Assembly (NCBI RefSeq): GCF_010727475.1
Contig: NZ_AP022567.1
Coordinates: 7,378,001-7,442,000, forward strand
DNA: 64,000 bases
Direction: 5' to 3'
Source of the DNA: Mycolicibacterium mageritense
GTDB taxonomy: Bacteria; Actinomycetota; Actinomycetes; Mycobacteriales; Mycobacteriaceae
Shown: one piece after another, positions 48,799 to 57,725 of the stretch
Position numbering within the stretch: position 1 is the stretch's first letter
Layout: each line of letters begins with the position of its first letter
Notes under the pieces: generated by a model
What the model was told of the DNA's origin: nothing
Databases searched by the model: none
The model's input: only the letters and a program-made list of their open reading frames with translations
Program-made: the position numbers and the translations under genes

Positions 48799-50139
48799 CT
48801 AGAGCGACAGGTAGTTCTTCAGCTCGTACGGCGTGACGTGGCTGCGGTAGTTCTCCCACTCTGCGCGCTTGTTGCGCAGGAAGTAGTCGAATACGTGCTC
48901 CCCCAACGCTTCTGCCACCAGCTCGGAGTTCTCCATGGACTCCAGCGCGTTTCCGAGGCTCGACGGCAGCTCGCGGTAACCCATCGCCCGGCGCTCCTCG
49001 GGAGTCAGGCTCCACACGTTGTCCTCGGCCTGCGGGCCCAGCACATAGCCCTTCTCGACGCCACGGAGCCCGGCGGCCAGCAGTACTGCGAACGTCAGGT
49101 ACGGGTTGCACGCCGAATCGGGGCTGCGCACCTCGACGCGGCGCGACGACGCCTTGCGCGGCGTGTACATCGGAACGCGCACGAGCGCCGATCGGTTGGC
49201 CGCGCCCCACGACGCCGCGGTGGGCGCCTCGCCGCCGTGCACGAGCCGCTTGTAGGAGTTCACCCACTGGTTGGTGACCGCGCTGATCTCGCTGGCGTGC
49301 TCAAGGATGCCTGCGATGAACGACTTGGCCACGTCGGAGAGCTGCAGCGGGTCGTCGGGGCTGTGGAACGCGTTGGTGTCGCCCTCGAACAGGCTCATGT
49401 GGGTGTGCATGGCCGAGCCGGGATGTTCGGCGAACGGCTTGGGCATGAACGACGCCCGCACACCGTCGGCCAGCGCGACTTCCTTGACCAGGTACCGGAA
49501 CGTCATCACGTTGTCGGCCATCGACAGCGCGTCTGCATACCGCAGATCGATCTCCTGCTGGCCCGGCGCGCCTTCGTGGTGGCTGAACTCGACCGAGATG
49601 CCCATCTGCTCCAGCGCATCGATGGCGTGGCGGCGGAAATTGGGGGCCGCGTCGTGCACGGCCTGGTCGAAGTAGCCGCCGTTGTCGGCCGGGACCGGCG
49701 GCGTGCCGTCGTCGGGCCCCGGCTTCAGCAGGAAGAACTCGATCTCGGGATGCACGTAGCAGGAGAATCCGAGGTCACTGGCCTTGGCGAGCTGGCGGCG
49801 CAGCACGTGCCGCGAGTCGGCCCACGAGGGCGAACCGTCGGGCATGGTGATGTCGCAGAACATGCGCGCGGAATAGTGCTTGCCGCCGCTGGTGGTCCAC
49901 GGCAGCACCTGGAACGTCGACGGATCAGGCCGCGCGACGGTGTCGGATTCGTACACCCGCGCGAAGCCCTCGATCGAGGAACCGTCGAAGCCGATGCCCT
50001 CCTCGAAAGCCCCTTCGAGCTCCGCGGGCGCGATCGCGACCGACTTGAGGTAGCCAAGGACATCGGTGAACCACAACCGGACGAAGCGGATATCGCGTTC
50101 TTCCAGCGTGCGCAGCACGAATTCCTTCTGGCGGTCCAT
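48799..50139 (-). CDS. glnA2: glutamine synthetase GlnA2 (type I-alpha-like)
   Basis: 446 aa, the length of M. tuberculosis GlnA2. The GS core is intact (GFDGSSIEGFARVYESD, HHEGAPGQQEIDLRYADAL, MPKPFAEHPGSAMHTHMS). The loop that carries the modified Tyr in GlnA1 is replaced by NVWSLTPEERRAMGYRELP, so control by GlnE is unlikely. Its substrate may not be ammonia/glutamate: relatives in actinobacteria handle polyamines, but I cannot tell from sequence. It starts 73 bp after the protease gene and is followed directly by glnE. One AC-n9-AC pair upstream (50164-50176) is a weak GlnR candidate. Confidence 0.93.
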   Translation of the reverse strand: MDRQKEFVLRTLEERDIRFVRLWFTDVLGYLKSVAIAPAELEGAFEEGIGFDGSSIEGFARVYESDTVARPDPSTFQVLPWTTSGGKHYSARMFCDITMPDGSPSWADSRHVLRRQLAKASDLGFSCYVHPEIEFFLLKPGPDDGTPPVPADNGGYFDQAVHDAAPNFRRHAIDALEQMGISVEFSHHEGAPGQQEIDLRYADALSMADNVMTFRYLVKEVALADGVRASFMPKPFAEHPGSAMHTHMSLFEGDTNAFHSPDDPLQLSDVAKSFIAGILEHASEISAVTNQWVNSYKRLVHGGEAPTAASWGAANRSALVRVPMYTPRKASSRRVEVRSPDSACNPYLTFAVLLAAGLRGVEKGYVLGPQAEDNVWSLTPEERRAMGYRELPSSLGNALESMENSELVAEALGEHVFDYFLRNKRAEWENYRSHVTPYELKNYLSL

Positions 50140-50211
50140 GACCGCAGCGTAGGCACCGGCTGTTAAATCCGTGTTACGCGGCCGAGTCAGCTTCGCCTCA
50201 ACCCGCTTCCG

Positions 50212-51759
50212 TCAGCACTGCAGCCCGTCGGACGGCGGCACGCCGTCGACGAAGAACCGCAGCACGGCGCTGTCCACGCACGCGTCGCCGTTGAACACCA
50301 CGGTGTGCTGTGTGCCGTTGAACGTGATCAGCGACGCGTCCATCTGGCGGGCCAGCTCCACGCCGGCCTGATACGGCGTGGCCGGATCGCCTGTCGTCGA
50401 CACCACCACGACCTTGCCGGGCCCCGGGCCGCGCACCTGATGCGGCGCCGACGTGGGCGGCACGGGCCACAGCGCGCAGATGTCCCGCGGCGCATAGCCC
50501 GTGAACTCGCCGTAGGCCAAGAACGGGGCGACCTGGCGGATCTGCTGATCGGCCTGGGCCCACACCGTCGGATCCGTCGGATACGGCGAATCCACGCACC
50601 GGATCGCGGTGAACGCGTCCTGCAGGTTCTGGTAGTGGCCCGCGTCATTGCGGTGTTGATAGTCGTCGGCGAGCAACAGCAGATCGCCGGCGTCGGTGCC
50701 GCGTTGCAGCCCGAGCAGGCCGCTCGTGAGGTACAGCCAGTACCGCGCCGAGTACAACGCGTTGACGGTGCCGGTGTCCGCGTCCTGATAGCTCAGACCG
50801 CGCGGATCGGATGTGACGCCCGGCCGGGTCACCAACGGATCGACGAGTTGGTGGTAGCGGCTCACGAACTGCGCCGGGTCGGTGCCAAGCGGGCACCCCG
50901 CGGATTTGGCGCAGTCGGCGGCGTAGGCGTCGAAAGCCTTTTGGAAACCTGCCATCTGGCGGATCGTCTTGGTGATCGGGTCGGCGCTGGGGTCGATGGC
51001 ACCGTCGAGCACCATGGTGCGGACCCGGTCGCCGAACTGCTCGGCGTAGGCCGCGCCGAGTTCGGTGCCGTACGAGAAACCCAGGTAGTTCACCTGGTTC
51101 TCGCCGAGCGCGGCCCGTACCGCATCCATGTCCCGCGCCGACGACGCGGTGCCGATGTTCGCCAGGAACGGCGCACCCATGCGGTCCAGGCACTGTTGCG
51201 CCAACTGCCGGTACAGGCCTTCGATGTGCGCGACGCCTTGAGGGCTGTAGTCGACCATGGATTCGCGCCGGTACGCGTCGAATTCAGCATCGGTACGGCA
51301 CCGCAGCTGCGGCGTGGAATGCCCGACGCCGCGCGGGTCGAACCCGACCAGGTCGAACCGGCGGCCGATCTCGGTGCCGGCCAGTGCGGCACCCATGCCT
51401 GCGACGGTGTCCACCGCCGACGCGCCGGGGCCGCCCGGGTTGACCATCAGCACGCCGATTTTGTCGCCGCTGGCCGGAACCCGGATGACGGCCAATTCAG
51501 CTTGTGCGCCTTGGGCATTCGCCGGGTCGTCCCAGTCGACCGGCACCGCGACGGTGCCGCACTGTGCCGTCGGGATCGCCGAGGTGTCCGATACCCAGTT
51601 GGCACAACTCCCCCACAGCGGCGGTTCGCCGTACGGCTGTGCCGACGTGCCTTCGGGCGAGGCCGTCGCGGCCGGAGCGGCCATCAGGGGCGTCATGAGC
51701 AGTGCCGCTGCCAGTAGTCGTGTTGCTCCTCGCGTCCCGGCCCACCGCACGGCTGACAT
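50212..51759 (-). CDS. secreted serine protease/tripeptidyl aminopeptidase-like (Rv2223c-like)
   Basis: 515 aa. A signal peptide (about 1-32: RWAGTRGATRLLAAALLMTPLMAAPAATA) directs export, without a lipobox. It is an alpha/beta hydrolase of the TAP family: MVNPGGPGASAVDTV oxyanion loop, nucleophile Ser229 in YLGFSYGTELG, a C-terminal Asp in STTGDPATPYQ and His in FNGTQHTVVF. Four or more Cys suggest disulfides outside the membrane. It is a tandem paralogue of Hip1 directly upstream (88 bp between them). ATG 51759 is taken since upstream starts give no signal peptide. Confidence 0.87.
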   Translation of the reverse strand: MSAVRWAGTRGATRLLAAALLMTPLMAAPAATASPEGTSAQPYGEPPLWGSCANWVSDTSAIPTAQCGTVAVPVDWDDPANAQGAQAELAVIRVPASGDKIGVLMVNPGGPGASAVDTVAGMGAALAGTEIGRRFDLVGFDPRGVGHSTPQLRCRTDAEFDAYRRESMVDYSPQGVAHIEGLYRQLAQQCLDRMGAPFLANIGTASSARDMDAVRAALGENQVNYLGFSYGTELGAAYAEQFGDRVRTMVLDGAIDPSADPITKTIRQMAGFQKAFDAYAADCAKSAGCPLGTDPAQFVSRYHQLVDPLVTRPGVTSDPRGLSYQDADTGTVNALYSARYWLYLTSGLLGLQRGTDAGDLLLLADDYQHRNDAGHYQNLQDAFTAIRCVDSPYPTDPTVWAQADQQIRQVAPFLAYGEFTGYAPRDICALWPVPPTSAPHQVRGPGPGKVVVVSTTGDPATPYQAGVELARQMDASLITFNGTQHTVVFNGDACVDSAVLRFFVDGVPPSDGLQC

Positions 51760-51847
51760 GGTCGCACGCCTGGGACACGCCGGACGGGTCCGAAGCCGAG
51801 CAGAGATCAGTAGGCAACCAATCGGTGACCTTGCGGTCAACGGGATC

Positions 51848-53371
51848 TCAGCACTTGGTGCCCGCGGGCGGCACCGCGACATCGATCAGGTACTTGGTCG
51901 CGATGTCGTCGATGCACGTGTTGCCCTGGAACACCACGGTGTGCTGGGTGCCCTCGAAGGTCACCAGCGTGCCGCCGAGCTGGCGGGCCAGGTCCACGCC
52001 GGCCTGGTACGGCGTCGCGGGATCGTTGGTGGTCGAGACCACCAGCGTGGGCGGCAACCCGTCGACCTTGATCTCGTGCGGGGTGCTGGTCGGCTTGACG
52101 GGCCAGAACGCGCACGTGCCCAGCGGCGCGTGCCCGGTGAAGTCGCCGTAGCTCATGAACGGGGCGACCTCGCGCAGCCTGCGGTCCTGCTCCACCACGA
52201 CTGCGCGGTCGGTGATCGCGGGCTTGTCCATGCAGTTGACCGCGACACGCACGTCGGTCGAGTTGTTGTAGTGGCCCTTGGCGTCACGCCCCATGTACAG
52301 GTCGGCCAGCGCGAGCATCAGGTCGCCGTTGCCGTTCTTGATGCCCGTGAGGGCATCGGTGAGGTGGCGCCACAGGTTCGGCGAGTACAGCGGCAGGATC
52401 GTCCCGACGATCGCGTCGCTGTAGCCGAGCCCACGCGGATCCCGGGTCTTGGCAGGCGTCTGTACGAGCGGGTACACCAACTCCTTGTAGACATCCACGG
52501 CTTTGGCCGGGTCGGTGCCCAGCGGGCAGTCCGGGCTCTTGGCGCAATCGGCGGCGTAGTCGTCGAACGCCTTCTGGAACGCCGCGGCCTGCCGGATGTC
52601 GGCCTCGACCGGATCGGCGTTGGGATCCACCGCTCCGTCGAGGATCATCGCGCGGACCTTCTGCGGGAACTGCTCGGCGTACGTCGCGCCGATGCGCGTG
52701 CCGTACGAGTAGCCCAGGTAGGTCAGCTTGTCGTCGCCGAGCGCCCCGCGGATCGCGTCGAGATCCTTGGCGACGTTGTCGGTGCCGACGTTCTCCAGGA
52801 ATTCGATTCCGGCCTTGTCGACGCACCGCTGCACGAACGCCTTGGTCTCGTTCTCCAGGTGCTCGACGCCTTCGGGGGTGTACTCGACCGTCGGGTCGGC
52901 CCGCACGCGGTCGTTGTCGGCGTCGGAGTTGCACCACACGGCCGGGTTCGACAGCGCGACGCCACGCGGGTCGAAGCCGACCAGATCGAAGCGCTCCTTG
53001 ATGGCCTGCGGCAGGCTCGGCAGCAACGAAACCGCGGATTCGACGCCGGACTCGCCCGGCCCGCCCGGGTTGATCACCAGCGAACCGATCTTCTGCCCCG
53101 TTGCCGGGAAACGGATCATCGCGATCTGCGCGACATCACCGTCGGGCTTGTTGTAGTTGACCGGCACCGAGAGCATGCCGCACTCGGCACCCGCCGGGAT
53201 CGGCACCTGGTTGCCTGAGCCGCCCGCGCACGGCATCCACTGCACCGGGGTGCCGGGCGGCGGCACCGCCATCTTCGCGTTCCCGTCGACCACTCGGCTG
53301 CAACCGGCCAGCACCAGTGCCACCACCGCCACCAGCGCACCGACCCGGGCGGCCCCGATCCTGAACGTCAT
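51848..53371 (-). CDS. hip1: cell-envelope serine protease Hip1/CaeA (lipoprotein)
   Basis: 507 aa from ATG 53371. The lipobox VLAGC ends at Cys24, so it is anchored in the membrane facing outward. The catalytic set is Ser222 (YLGYSYGTRIG), an Asp in STTNDPATPYQ and His in FEGTQHTVVF, with the oxyanion loop INPGGPGESGVE. In M. tuberculosis Hip1 (Rv2224c) cleaves GroEL2 and tunes host responses and the envelope. It shares with the following gene the whole architecture, showing a tandem duplication. 56 bp separate its start from the WS/DGAT stop. Confidence 0.9.
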   Translation of the reverse strand: MTFRIGAARVGALVAVVALVLAGCSRVVDGNAKMAVPPPGTPVQWMPCAGGSGNQVPIPAGAECGMLSVPVNYNKPDGDVAQIAMIRFPATGQKIGSLVINPGGPGESGVESAVSLLPSLPQAIKERFDLVGFDPRGVALSNPAVWCNSDADNDRVRADPTVEYTPEGVEHLENETKAFVQRCVDKAGIEFLENVGTDNVAKDLDAIRGALGDDKLTYLGYSYGTRIGATYAEQFPQKVRAMILDGAVDPNADPVEADIRQAAAFQKAFDDYAADCAKSPDCPLGTDPAKAVDVYKELVYPLVQTPAKTRDPRGLGYSDAIVGTILPLYSPNLWRHLTDALTGIKNGNGDLMLALADLYMGRDAKGHYNNSTDVRVAVNCMDKPAITDRAVVVEQDRRLREVAPFMSYGDFTGHAPLGTCAFWPVKPTSTPHEIKVDGLPPTLVVSTTNDPATPYQAGVDLARQLGGTLVTFEGTQHTVVFQGNTCIDDIATKYLIDVAVPPAGTKC

Positions 53372-53427
53372 GGCTCAACATGCTGCCATGAAGCCGGCCC
53401 GGCGCTGGCTCCGCCCATTTTCGACGC

Positions 53428-54819
53428 CTATTTCGCGGCCTTCAGCAACTCGTCGAGGGCGACGGAGAAGTCGTCGGCCATGTCCCACAGGTCGGGCAGC
53501 AACTCGGGGCACGACACGATGCCGACGTCGAGCATCCCGGTCAGCGACATCACCGTGATGTTGAGGCCGGATCCGTGGAAGATCGGCCCCAGTGGATACA
53601 TGGCCTTGACCTCCGAGCCCAGGAAGTACAGCGGCACCTGCGGCCCCGGCACGTTCGAGATCACCAGATTGTGCACGGGTTTCGCGCCGGACAGCCTGCT
53701 GGCCGCGTACACCCGCATCGCCGCGCCGAACACCGCGGGTGCGGCGAATTGCGTCCAGTCCTGCAGCAGGGTCGCACTGATCGCCGAGCTGTGCTGTTTG
53801 GCAACGGAATTCGCCGATGCGATCGACTTGATGCGCTCCACCGGATCGTCGATCTGGGTCTCCAACTTGGAGAACATGCCAGAAACCTGGTTGCGGCCCG
53901 GCCGGTCGGAGCGCTCGTGCACCGACACCGGCACCATCGCCACCAGGGAATTGTCCGGAAGTTCGCCCCGATCGATGAGGTAGGTGCGCAGCACCCCGGA
54001 CACCAGCGCCATGACGACGTCGTTGACCTTGACGCCGAAGTGGTTCTTGACGGTCTTGATGTCCTCCAGGTCCAACTGGGCGAACGCGATGTTGCGCCGG
54101 CCCGAGATGTTGGCGTTGAACGCGGTCTTGGGCGCGGCGAACGGCGCGGCCATCGTCAGGCCGCTGCGTGCCCGTTTGACCGTGTCGACCACCGAGGACA
54201 CGGTCGTGGGCAGCACGTTGATCAATTTCAGCGGGCGCGTCACGAACTTGACCGCACCGTTGATCGCGATCTCCAGTTCGGAGGCGTCCCCGGCACCCGC
54301 CACAGGCTCGGGCGCGGGTGCGTCGGGTTCTGTGGTGCACAGCTGCGACATCAGGTTGGCACCAGTGACGCCGTCGACGCCGGCGTGGTGCATCTTCGTC
54401 ATGACCGCGATCCGCCCGCCTGCGTGCGCGTCGGTGCCCGCGACGTTCTCGATCACCCACATCTCCCACAGCGGCCTGGTGCGGTCGAGCGACAACGACG
54501 CGATATGGCCGCATATCTCGGAAAGTTCCACGCGGCCGCCCGGAGCAGGCAACCCGATCCGGTGCAGATGCCGGTCGACGTCAAAGTCCTTGTCTTCCAC
54601 CCACACCGGATGATCGAGGTTGAGCCTGCTGTCGGCGAGCTTCTCCCGGAACTGCGGCATGGCCGCGATCCGCAGCTCGAGCGCCTCGCGCAGCCGGTCG
54701 AACGTGTAGCCCCCGGGCATGGTCGTGGTGTCGAGCTCGAGTATCGAGCACACGTGCATCGGCTGAGCCGGAGTTTCGAGGTAGAGGAAGCTGGCGTCGA
54801 GTCCACTGAGCCTTTGCAT
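53428..54819 (-). CDS. wax ester synthase/diacylglycerol acyltransferase (WS/DGAT, Tgs-like)
   Basis: 463 aa. The catalytic HHxxxDG motif is His144-His145-AGVDG-Asp149, with MQRLSGLDASFLYLETPAQPMHV at the start and SNVPGPQVPLYFLGS and GSGLNITVMSLTGMLDVGIV near the end, all class signatures. It esterifies diacylglycerol or fatty alcohol with acyl-CoA into storage lipid; mycobacteria carry many such enzymes with poorly assigned substrates. ATG 54819 is preferred over the upstream GTG/ATG run. It is divergent from panB over 154 bp and leads the strand that continues into hip1 and the gln genes. Confidence 0.9.
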   Translation of the reverse strand: MQRLSGLDASFLYLETPAQPMHVCSILELDTTTMPGGYTFDRLREALELRIAAMPQFREKLADSRLNLDHPVWVEDKDFDVDRHLHRIGLPAPGGRVELSEICGHIASLSLDRTRPLWEMWVIENVAGTDAHAGGRIAVMTKMHHAGVDGVTGANLMSQLCTTEPDAPAPEPVAGAGDASELEIAINGAVKFVTRPLKLINVLPTTVSSVVDTVKRARSGLTMAAPFAAPKTAFNANISGRRNIAFAQLDLEDIKTVKNHFGVKVNDVVMALVSGVLRTYLIDRGELPDNSLVAMVPVSVHERSDRPGRNQVSGMFSKLETQIDDPVERIKSIASANSVAKQHSSAISATLLQDWTQFAAPAVFGAAMRVYAASRLSGAKPVHNLVISNVPGPQVPLYFLGSEVKAMYPLGPIFHGSGLNITVMSLTGMLDVGIVSCPELLPDLWDMADDFSVALDELLKAAK

Positions 54820-54973
54820 GCCGCTGATCGTAGGTCCGAGCAGGCCAAGTGTGAGCAAATCCACTTAACGCGCCTTTTACCTTCGTTGGCGGCGGTGGCA
54901 GACTGACAGCTGTCAGACGAATCCGGGGACCGCAAGGCGGCGTCGAGATTCGAACCGACCATCACAAGGGACG

Positions 54974-55828
54974 ATGATGTCTGAACACGCTCTGTACGGT
55001 GCTGCTTCCGGTTCCGCGGAGACCGCGAAACCGCGCACCAAGGTCCGCACCCTCACGCTGCAGAAATGGAAGTCCGAAGGGCACAAGTGGGCCATGCTCA
55101 CGTGCTACGACTACTCAAGCGCACGGGTTTTCGACGACGCAGGCATCCCGGTGCTGCTCGTCGGCGATTCCGCGGCCAACGTGGTCTACGGCTACGACAC
55201 CACGGTGCCCATCACGATCGATGAGCTGATCCCCCTGGTGCGCGCCGTCGTCAAGGGCGCGCCGCACGCCCTCGTGGTCGCCGACCTGCCGTTCGGCAGC
55301 TATGAGAGCAGCCCGACGCAGGCCCTGGCCACCGCGACACGGTTCATGAAGGAAACCGGCGCGCAAGCGGTCAAGCTCGAGGGCGGCGAGCGCATGGCCG
55401 ATCAGATCGCGGCGCTGAGCGCTGCGGGAATTCCCGTGGTCGCCCACATCGGATTCACCCCGCAGAGCGTCAACAGCCTGGGCGGGTTCCGGGTGCAGGG
55501 CCGGGGCGACGCCGCCGAGCAGACCATCCACGACGCCATCGCCGTACAGGAAGCCGGCGCGATCGCGGTCGTGCTTGAGATGGTGCCCGCCGAGCTGGCG
55601 ACTCAGATCACCGGCAAGCTCACCATCCCCACCGTCGGCATCGGTGCGGGCCCCAACTGTGACGCCCAGGTGCTGGTCTGGCAGGACATGGCCGGGCTGA
55701 CCAGCGGTAAGACCGCCAAATTCGTCAAGCGTTTCGGCGATGTCGGTGGCGAATTGCACCGCGCGGCAACGCAGTACGCGCAGGAAGTGGCGTCCGGGGT
55801 GTTCCCGGCGGACGAGCACAGCTACTGA
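54974..55828 (+). CDS. panB: 3-methyl-2-oxobutanoate hydroxymethyltransferase
   Basis: 284 aa. First step of pantothenate (CoA) synthesis, using methylene-tetrahydrofolate. Signatures are AMLTCYDYSSARVFDDAGI, LLVGDSAANVVYGYDTT, VVADLPFGSYESS, VKLEGG and AHIGFTPQSVNSLGGFRVQGR; the metal Asp and Lys residues are in place. Start ATG 54974; the next ATG (54977) is also possible. It corresponds to Rv2225. It is not clustered with panC/panD. No terminator is seen in the 64 bp before the next gene. Confidence 0.95.
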   Translation: MMSEHALYGAASGSAETAKPRTKVRTLTLQKWKSEGHKWAMLTCYDYSSARVFDDAGIPVLLVGDSAANVVYGYDTTVPITIDELIPLVRAVVKGAPHALVVADLPFGSYESSPTQALATATRFMKETGAQAVKLEGGERMADQIAALSAAGIPVVAHIGFTPQSVNSLGGFRVQGRGDAAEQTIHDAIAVQEAGAIAVVLEMVPAELATQITGKLTIPTVGIGAGPNCDAQVLVWQDMAGLTSGKTAKFVKRFGDVGGELHRAATQYAQEVASGVFPADEHSY

Positions 55829-55892
55829 CCCTAACCAGCACGAGCAGACGCGGACGGGCTGATATTGGCGTGCGGAGCGGCGTGTTGACCGT

Positions 55893-57722
55893 GTGACGAT
55901 TGGGCGCGTGCACAGCGACCAGGGGAACTCGTCGGACAACAGCGCGTGGGGAAAAGCTGCATCGCTTTCCGCGGGCGCCGCATGCGTCTTGCTCGTGTCG
56001 GCAATCTTGCTGGCAGTGTGGAGCCGGCTGAGCGGCAAGTTCGGACTGGTAGGTGATCCCCCACCCCCGTCGGGAGTCGACGTCAATCCGTGGAACTCGA
56101 CGACGTTCGTGTCCATCTCGGCGGCGGTCACCGCTGCGGTGCTGCTGATTGCGTTGACAGGCGCGCGGGGACCGCGCCGTTCAGGTGGCCCGCTCAGATG
56201 GTGGAGTATCGGCGGTTGGGCCATCGTTGCGCTTCTCTTCGTCGCGGGGTTCCACACCGGCATCACGGTCTATTACCGCCAAGCGATGAACGAGGGCCCC
56301 GTCAGCGTCGCGCTCCCGGCGGCTGTCGGAGCCTGGGTTCTTGTCATCGCCGGCACCGTCGCCGCAATGCTCGCCGGCCTTGTTCTGCCGTGGTGGACCC
56401 GGCGGAACAATCGGATGCTTGTTCTCGGCGCGGTGATCGGGGTTGTCGCGTCGACCGCGGTGGCGGTGACCGCCGCTTCCGCCGGCAACGACGACCGATA
56501 CATCGACGCGACCACCGCAGACCGGGTCGATGTTCCGCCGTATCCGTCAGCACTCGGTCAGCACCGGTTCACGTTGACGCTGCCTGACGCGCTGAGCGCC
56601 AGTTACGGTCCGCGCTACGAAATCTGGCCTGCGGGAGCAGGTTTCATCACTGTCCAGAATGGCTATGTGACCGCCTACGGCGCCGACGGCAACGAACGCT
56701 GGCATTACCGCAGAACTGGGCCCGGACCGTCCGCGATCGAGGCCAGGGCGTACGACCAGGGAGCTACCGTGGTTCTGGCCCACCACGGCAGGTCAAAAAC
56801 CGTTCTCGTCGGCCTCGACGCCATGACGGGGCAACGCTTGTGGACTCGCTCCGACGAACAGCTGGACACCGCATTCCACAGCGAATCAGGTCTCTACGAT
56901 CCCGACCCGTTCCTGGTGTACCGCGACGAGCAGACGTGGACCCGGTTCGATGCCCGGTCGGGCCGGCCGATGTGGTCGGTTCCCAATCCCAGAGGTGACT
57001 GTTCGGAGCATCATCCAGCCGATACCACCACTCGACTCGCATCGATTCTGTGGTGTGACCGAGACGACAACGGCAACAAGGTGGTGGACTTCAAAGTCTT
57101 GGTTGCCGACCCGAAGAACGGTGAGAAGCTATGGGAGAACACGTTTTTGCAGGGCCCACCCTCGACGGAAGAATATTGGACGAGCGCGAGCTCATACGTG
57201 TTCCCGACCGGCGCAGAAGGCTTCTATCTGCAAACGGACTGGAGAGATCGGCGCGTACCCGACTTCTTCTTCAATGCTGACAAGCAACTGGTTGTGCCTC
57301 TTCCCCCGGACACCGCCGTTCAGACCACCCCCGCTCCTGCCCAAGGCTTTCTGGCCATGCACAGGCAGAACCAACCCGATTGGGACGTGCTGTCGGGGTA
57401 CGGCAATGACGGACAGCTGAAATGCACCACCACGACGCCGATCGAGGTGGCATCACAGCGGCTGCCCAACCGTCACGGCAGCCAGGACATCGGCTACGTG
57501 GCACTGCGCGACGGTTTCGTCTTCTACGACTTCGGCCGCAAACTCGCCACAGGCCGACACGGACAATCGCTTCTGCGGATGTTCAGCAATACGACGTGCC
57601 AGCCCATCTCTCAGGTTCCATTCGACGCGTTCGAGGGACTCGTCAACGCTCCGGGTGTGGTGCTCGCCCTACGCCAGGACGCCACGAACAGGGACACCGT
57701 CCTGATCGAGGGCTATGCCTGA
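55893..57722 (+). CDS. orphan membrane protein with extracytoplasmic PQQ-type beta-propeller domain
   Basis: 609 aa from GTG 55893 (GTG 55908 is also possible). Residues 25-200 have five or so membrane helices (LSAGAACVLLVSAILLAVWS, SISAAVTAAVLLIALTGA, GWAIVALLFVAGFHTGITVYY, AVGAWVLVIAGTVAAMLAGLV and VLGAVIGVVASTAVAVTAAS). The rest resembles PQQ-like propeller blades (YVTAYGADGNERWHYR, LVGLDAMTGQRLWTR, WTRFDARSGRPMWSV, LVADPKNGEKLWENT) with several Cys. Such domains usually act as scaffolds or sensors outside the cell. Base use is less GC-rich at third positions than its neighbours. I recognise no named family member; possibly acquired. Confidence 0.75.
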   Translation: MTIGRVHSDQGNSSDNSAWGKAASLSAGAACVLLVSAILLAVWSRLSGKFGLVGDPPPPSGVDVNPWNSTTFVSISAAVTAAVLLIALTGARGPRRSGGPLRWWSIGGWAIVALLFVAGFHTGITVYYRQAMNEGPVSVALPAAVGAWVLVIAGTVAAMLAGLVLPWWTRRNNRMLVLGAVIGVVASTAVAVTAASAGNDDRYIDATTADRVDVPPYPSALGQHRFTLTLPDALSASYGPRYEIWPAGAGFITVQNGYVTAYGADGNERWHYRRTGPGPSAIEARAYDQGATVVLAHHGRSKTVLVGLDAMTGQRLWTRSDEQLDTAFHSESGLYDPDPFLVYRDEQTWTRFDARSGRPMWSVPNPRGDCSEHHPADTTTRLASILWCDRDDNGNKVVDFKVLVADPKNGEKLWENTFLQGPPSTEEYWTSASSYVFPTGAEGFYLQTDWRDRRVPDFFFNADKQLVVPLPPDTAVQTTPAPAQGFLAMHRQNQPDWDVLSGYGNDGQLKCTTTTPIEVASQRLPNRHGSQDIGYVALRDGFVFYDFGRKLATGRHGQSLLRMFSNTTCQPISQVPFDAFEGLVNAPGVVLALRQDATNRDTVLIEGYA

Positions 57723-57725
57723 GCG

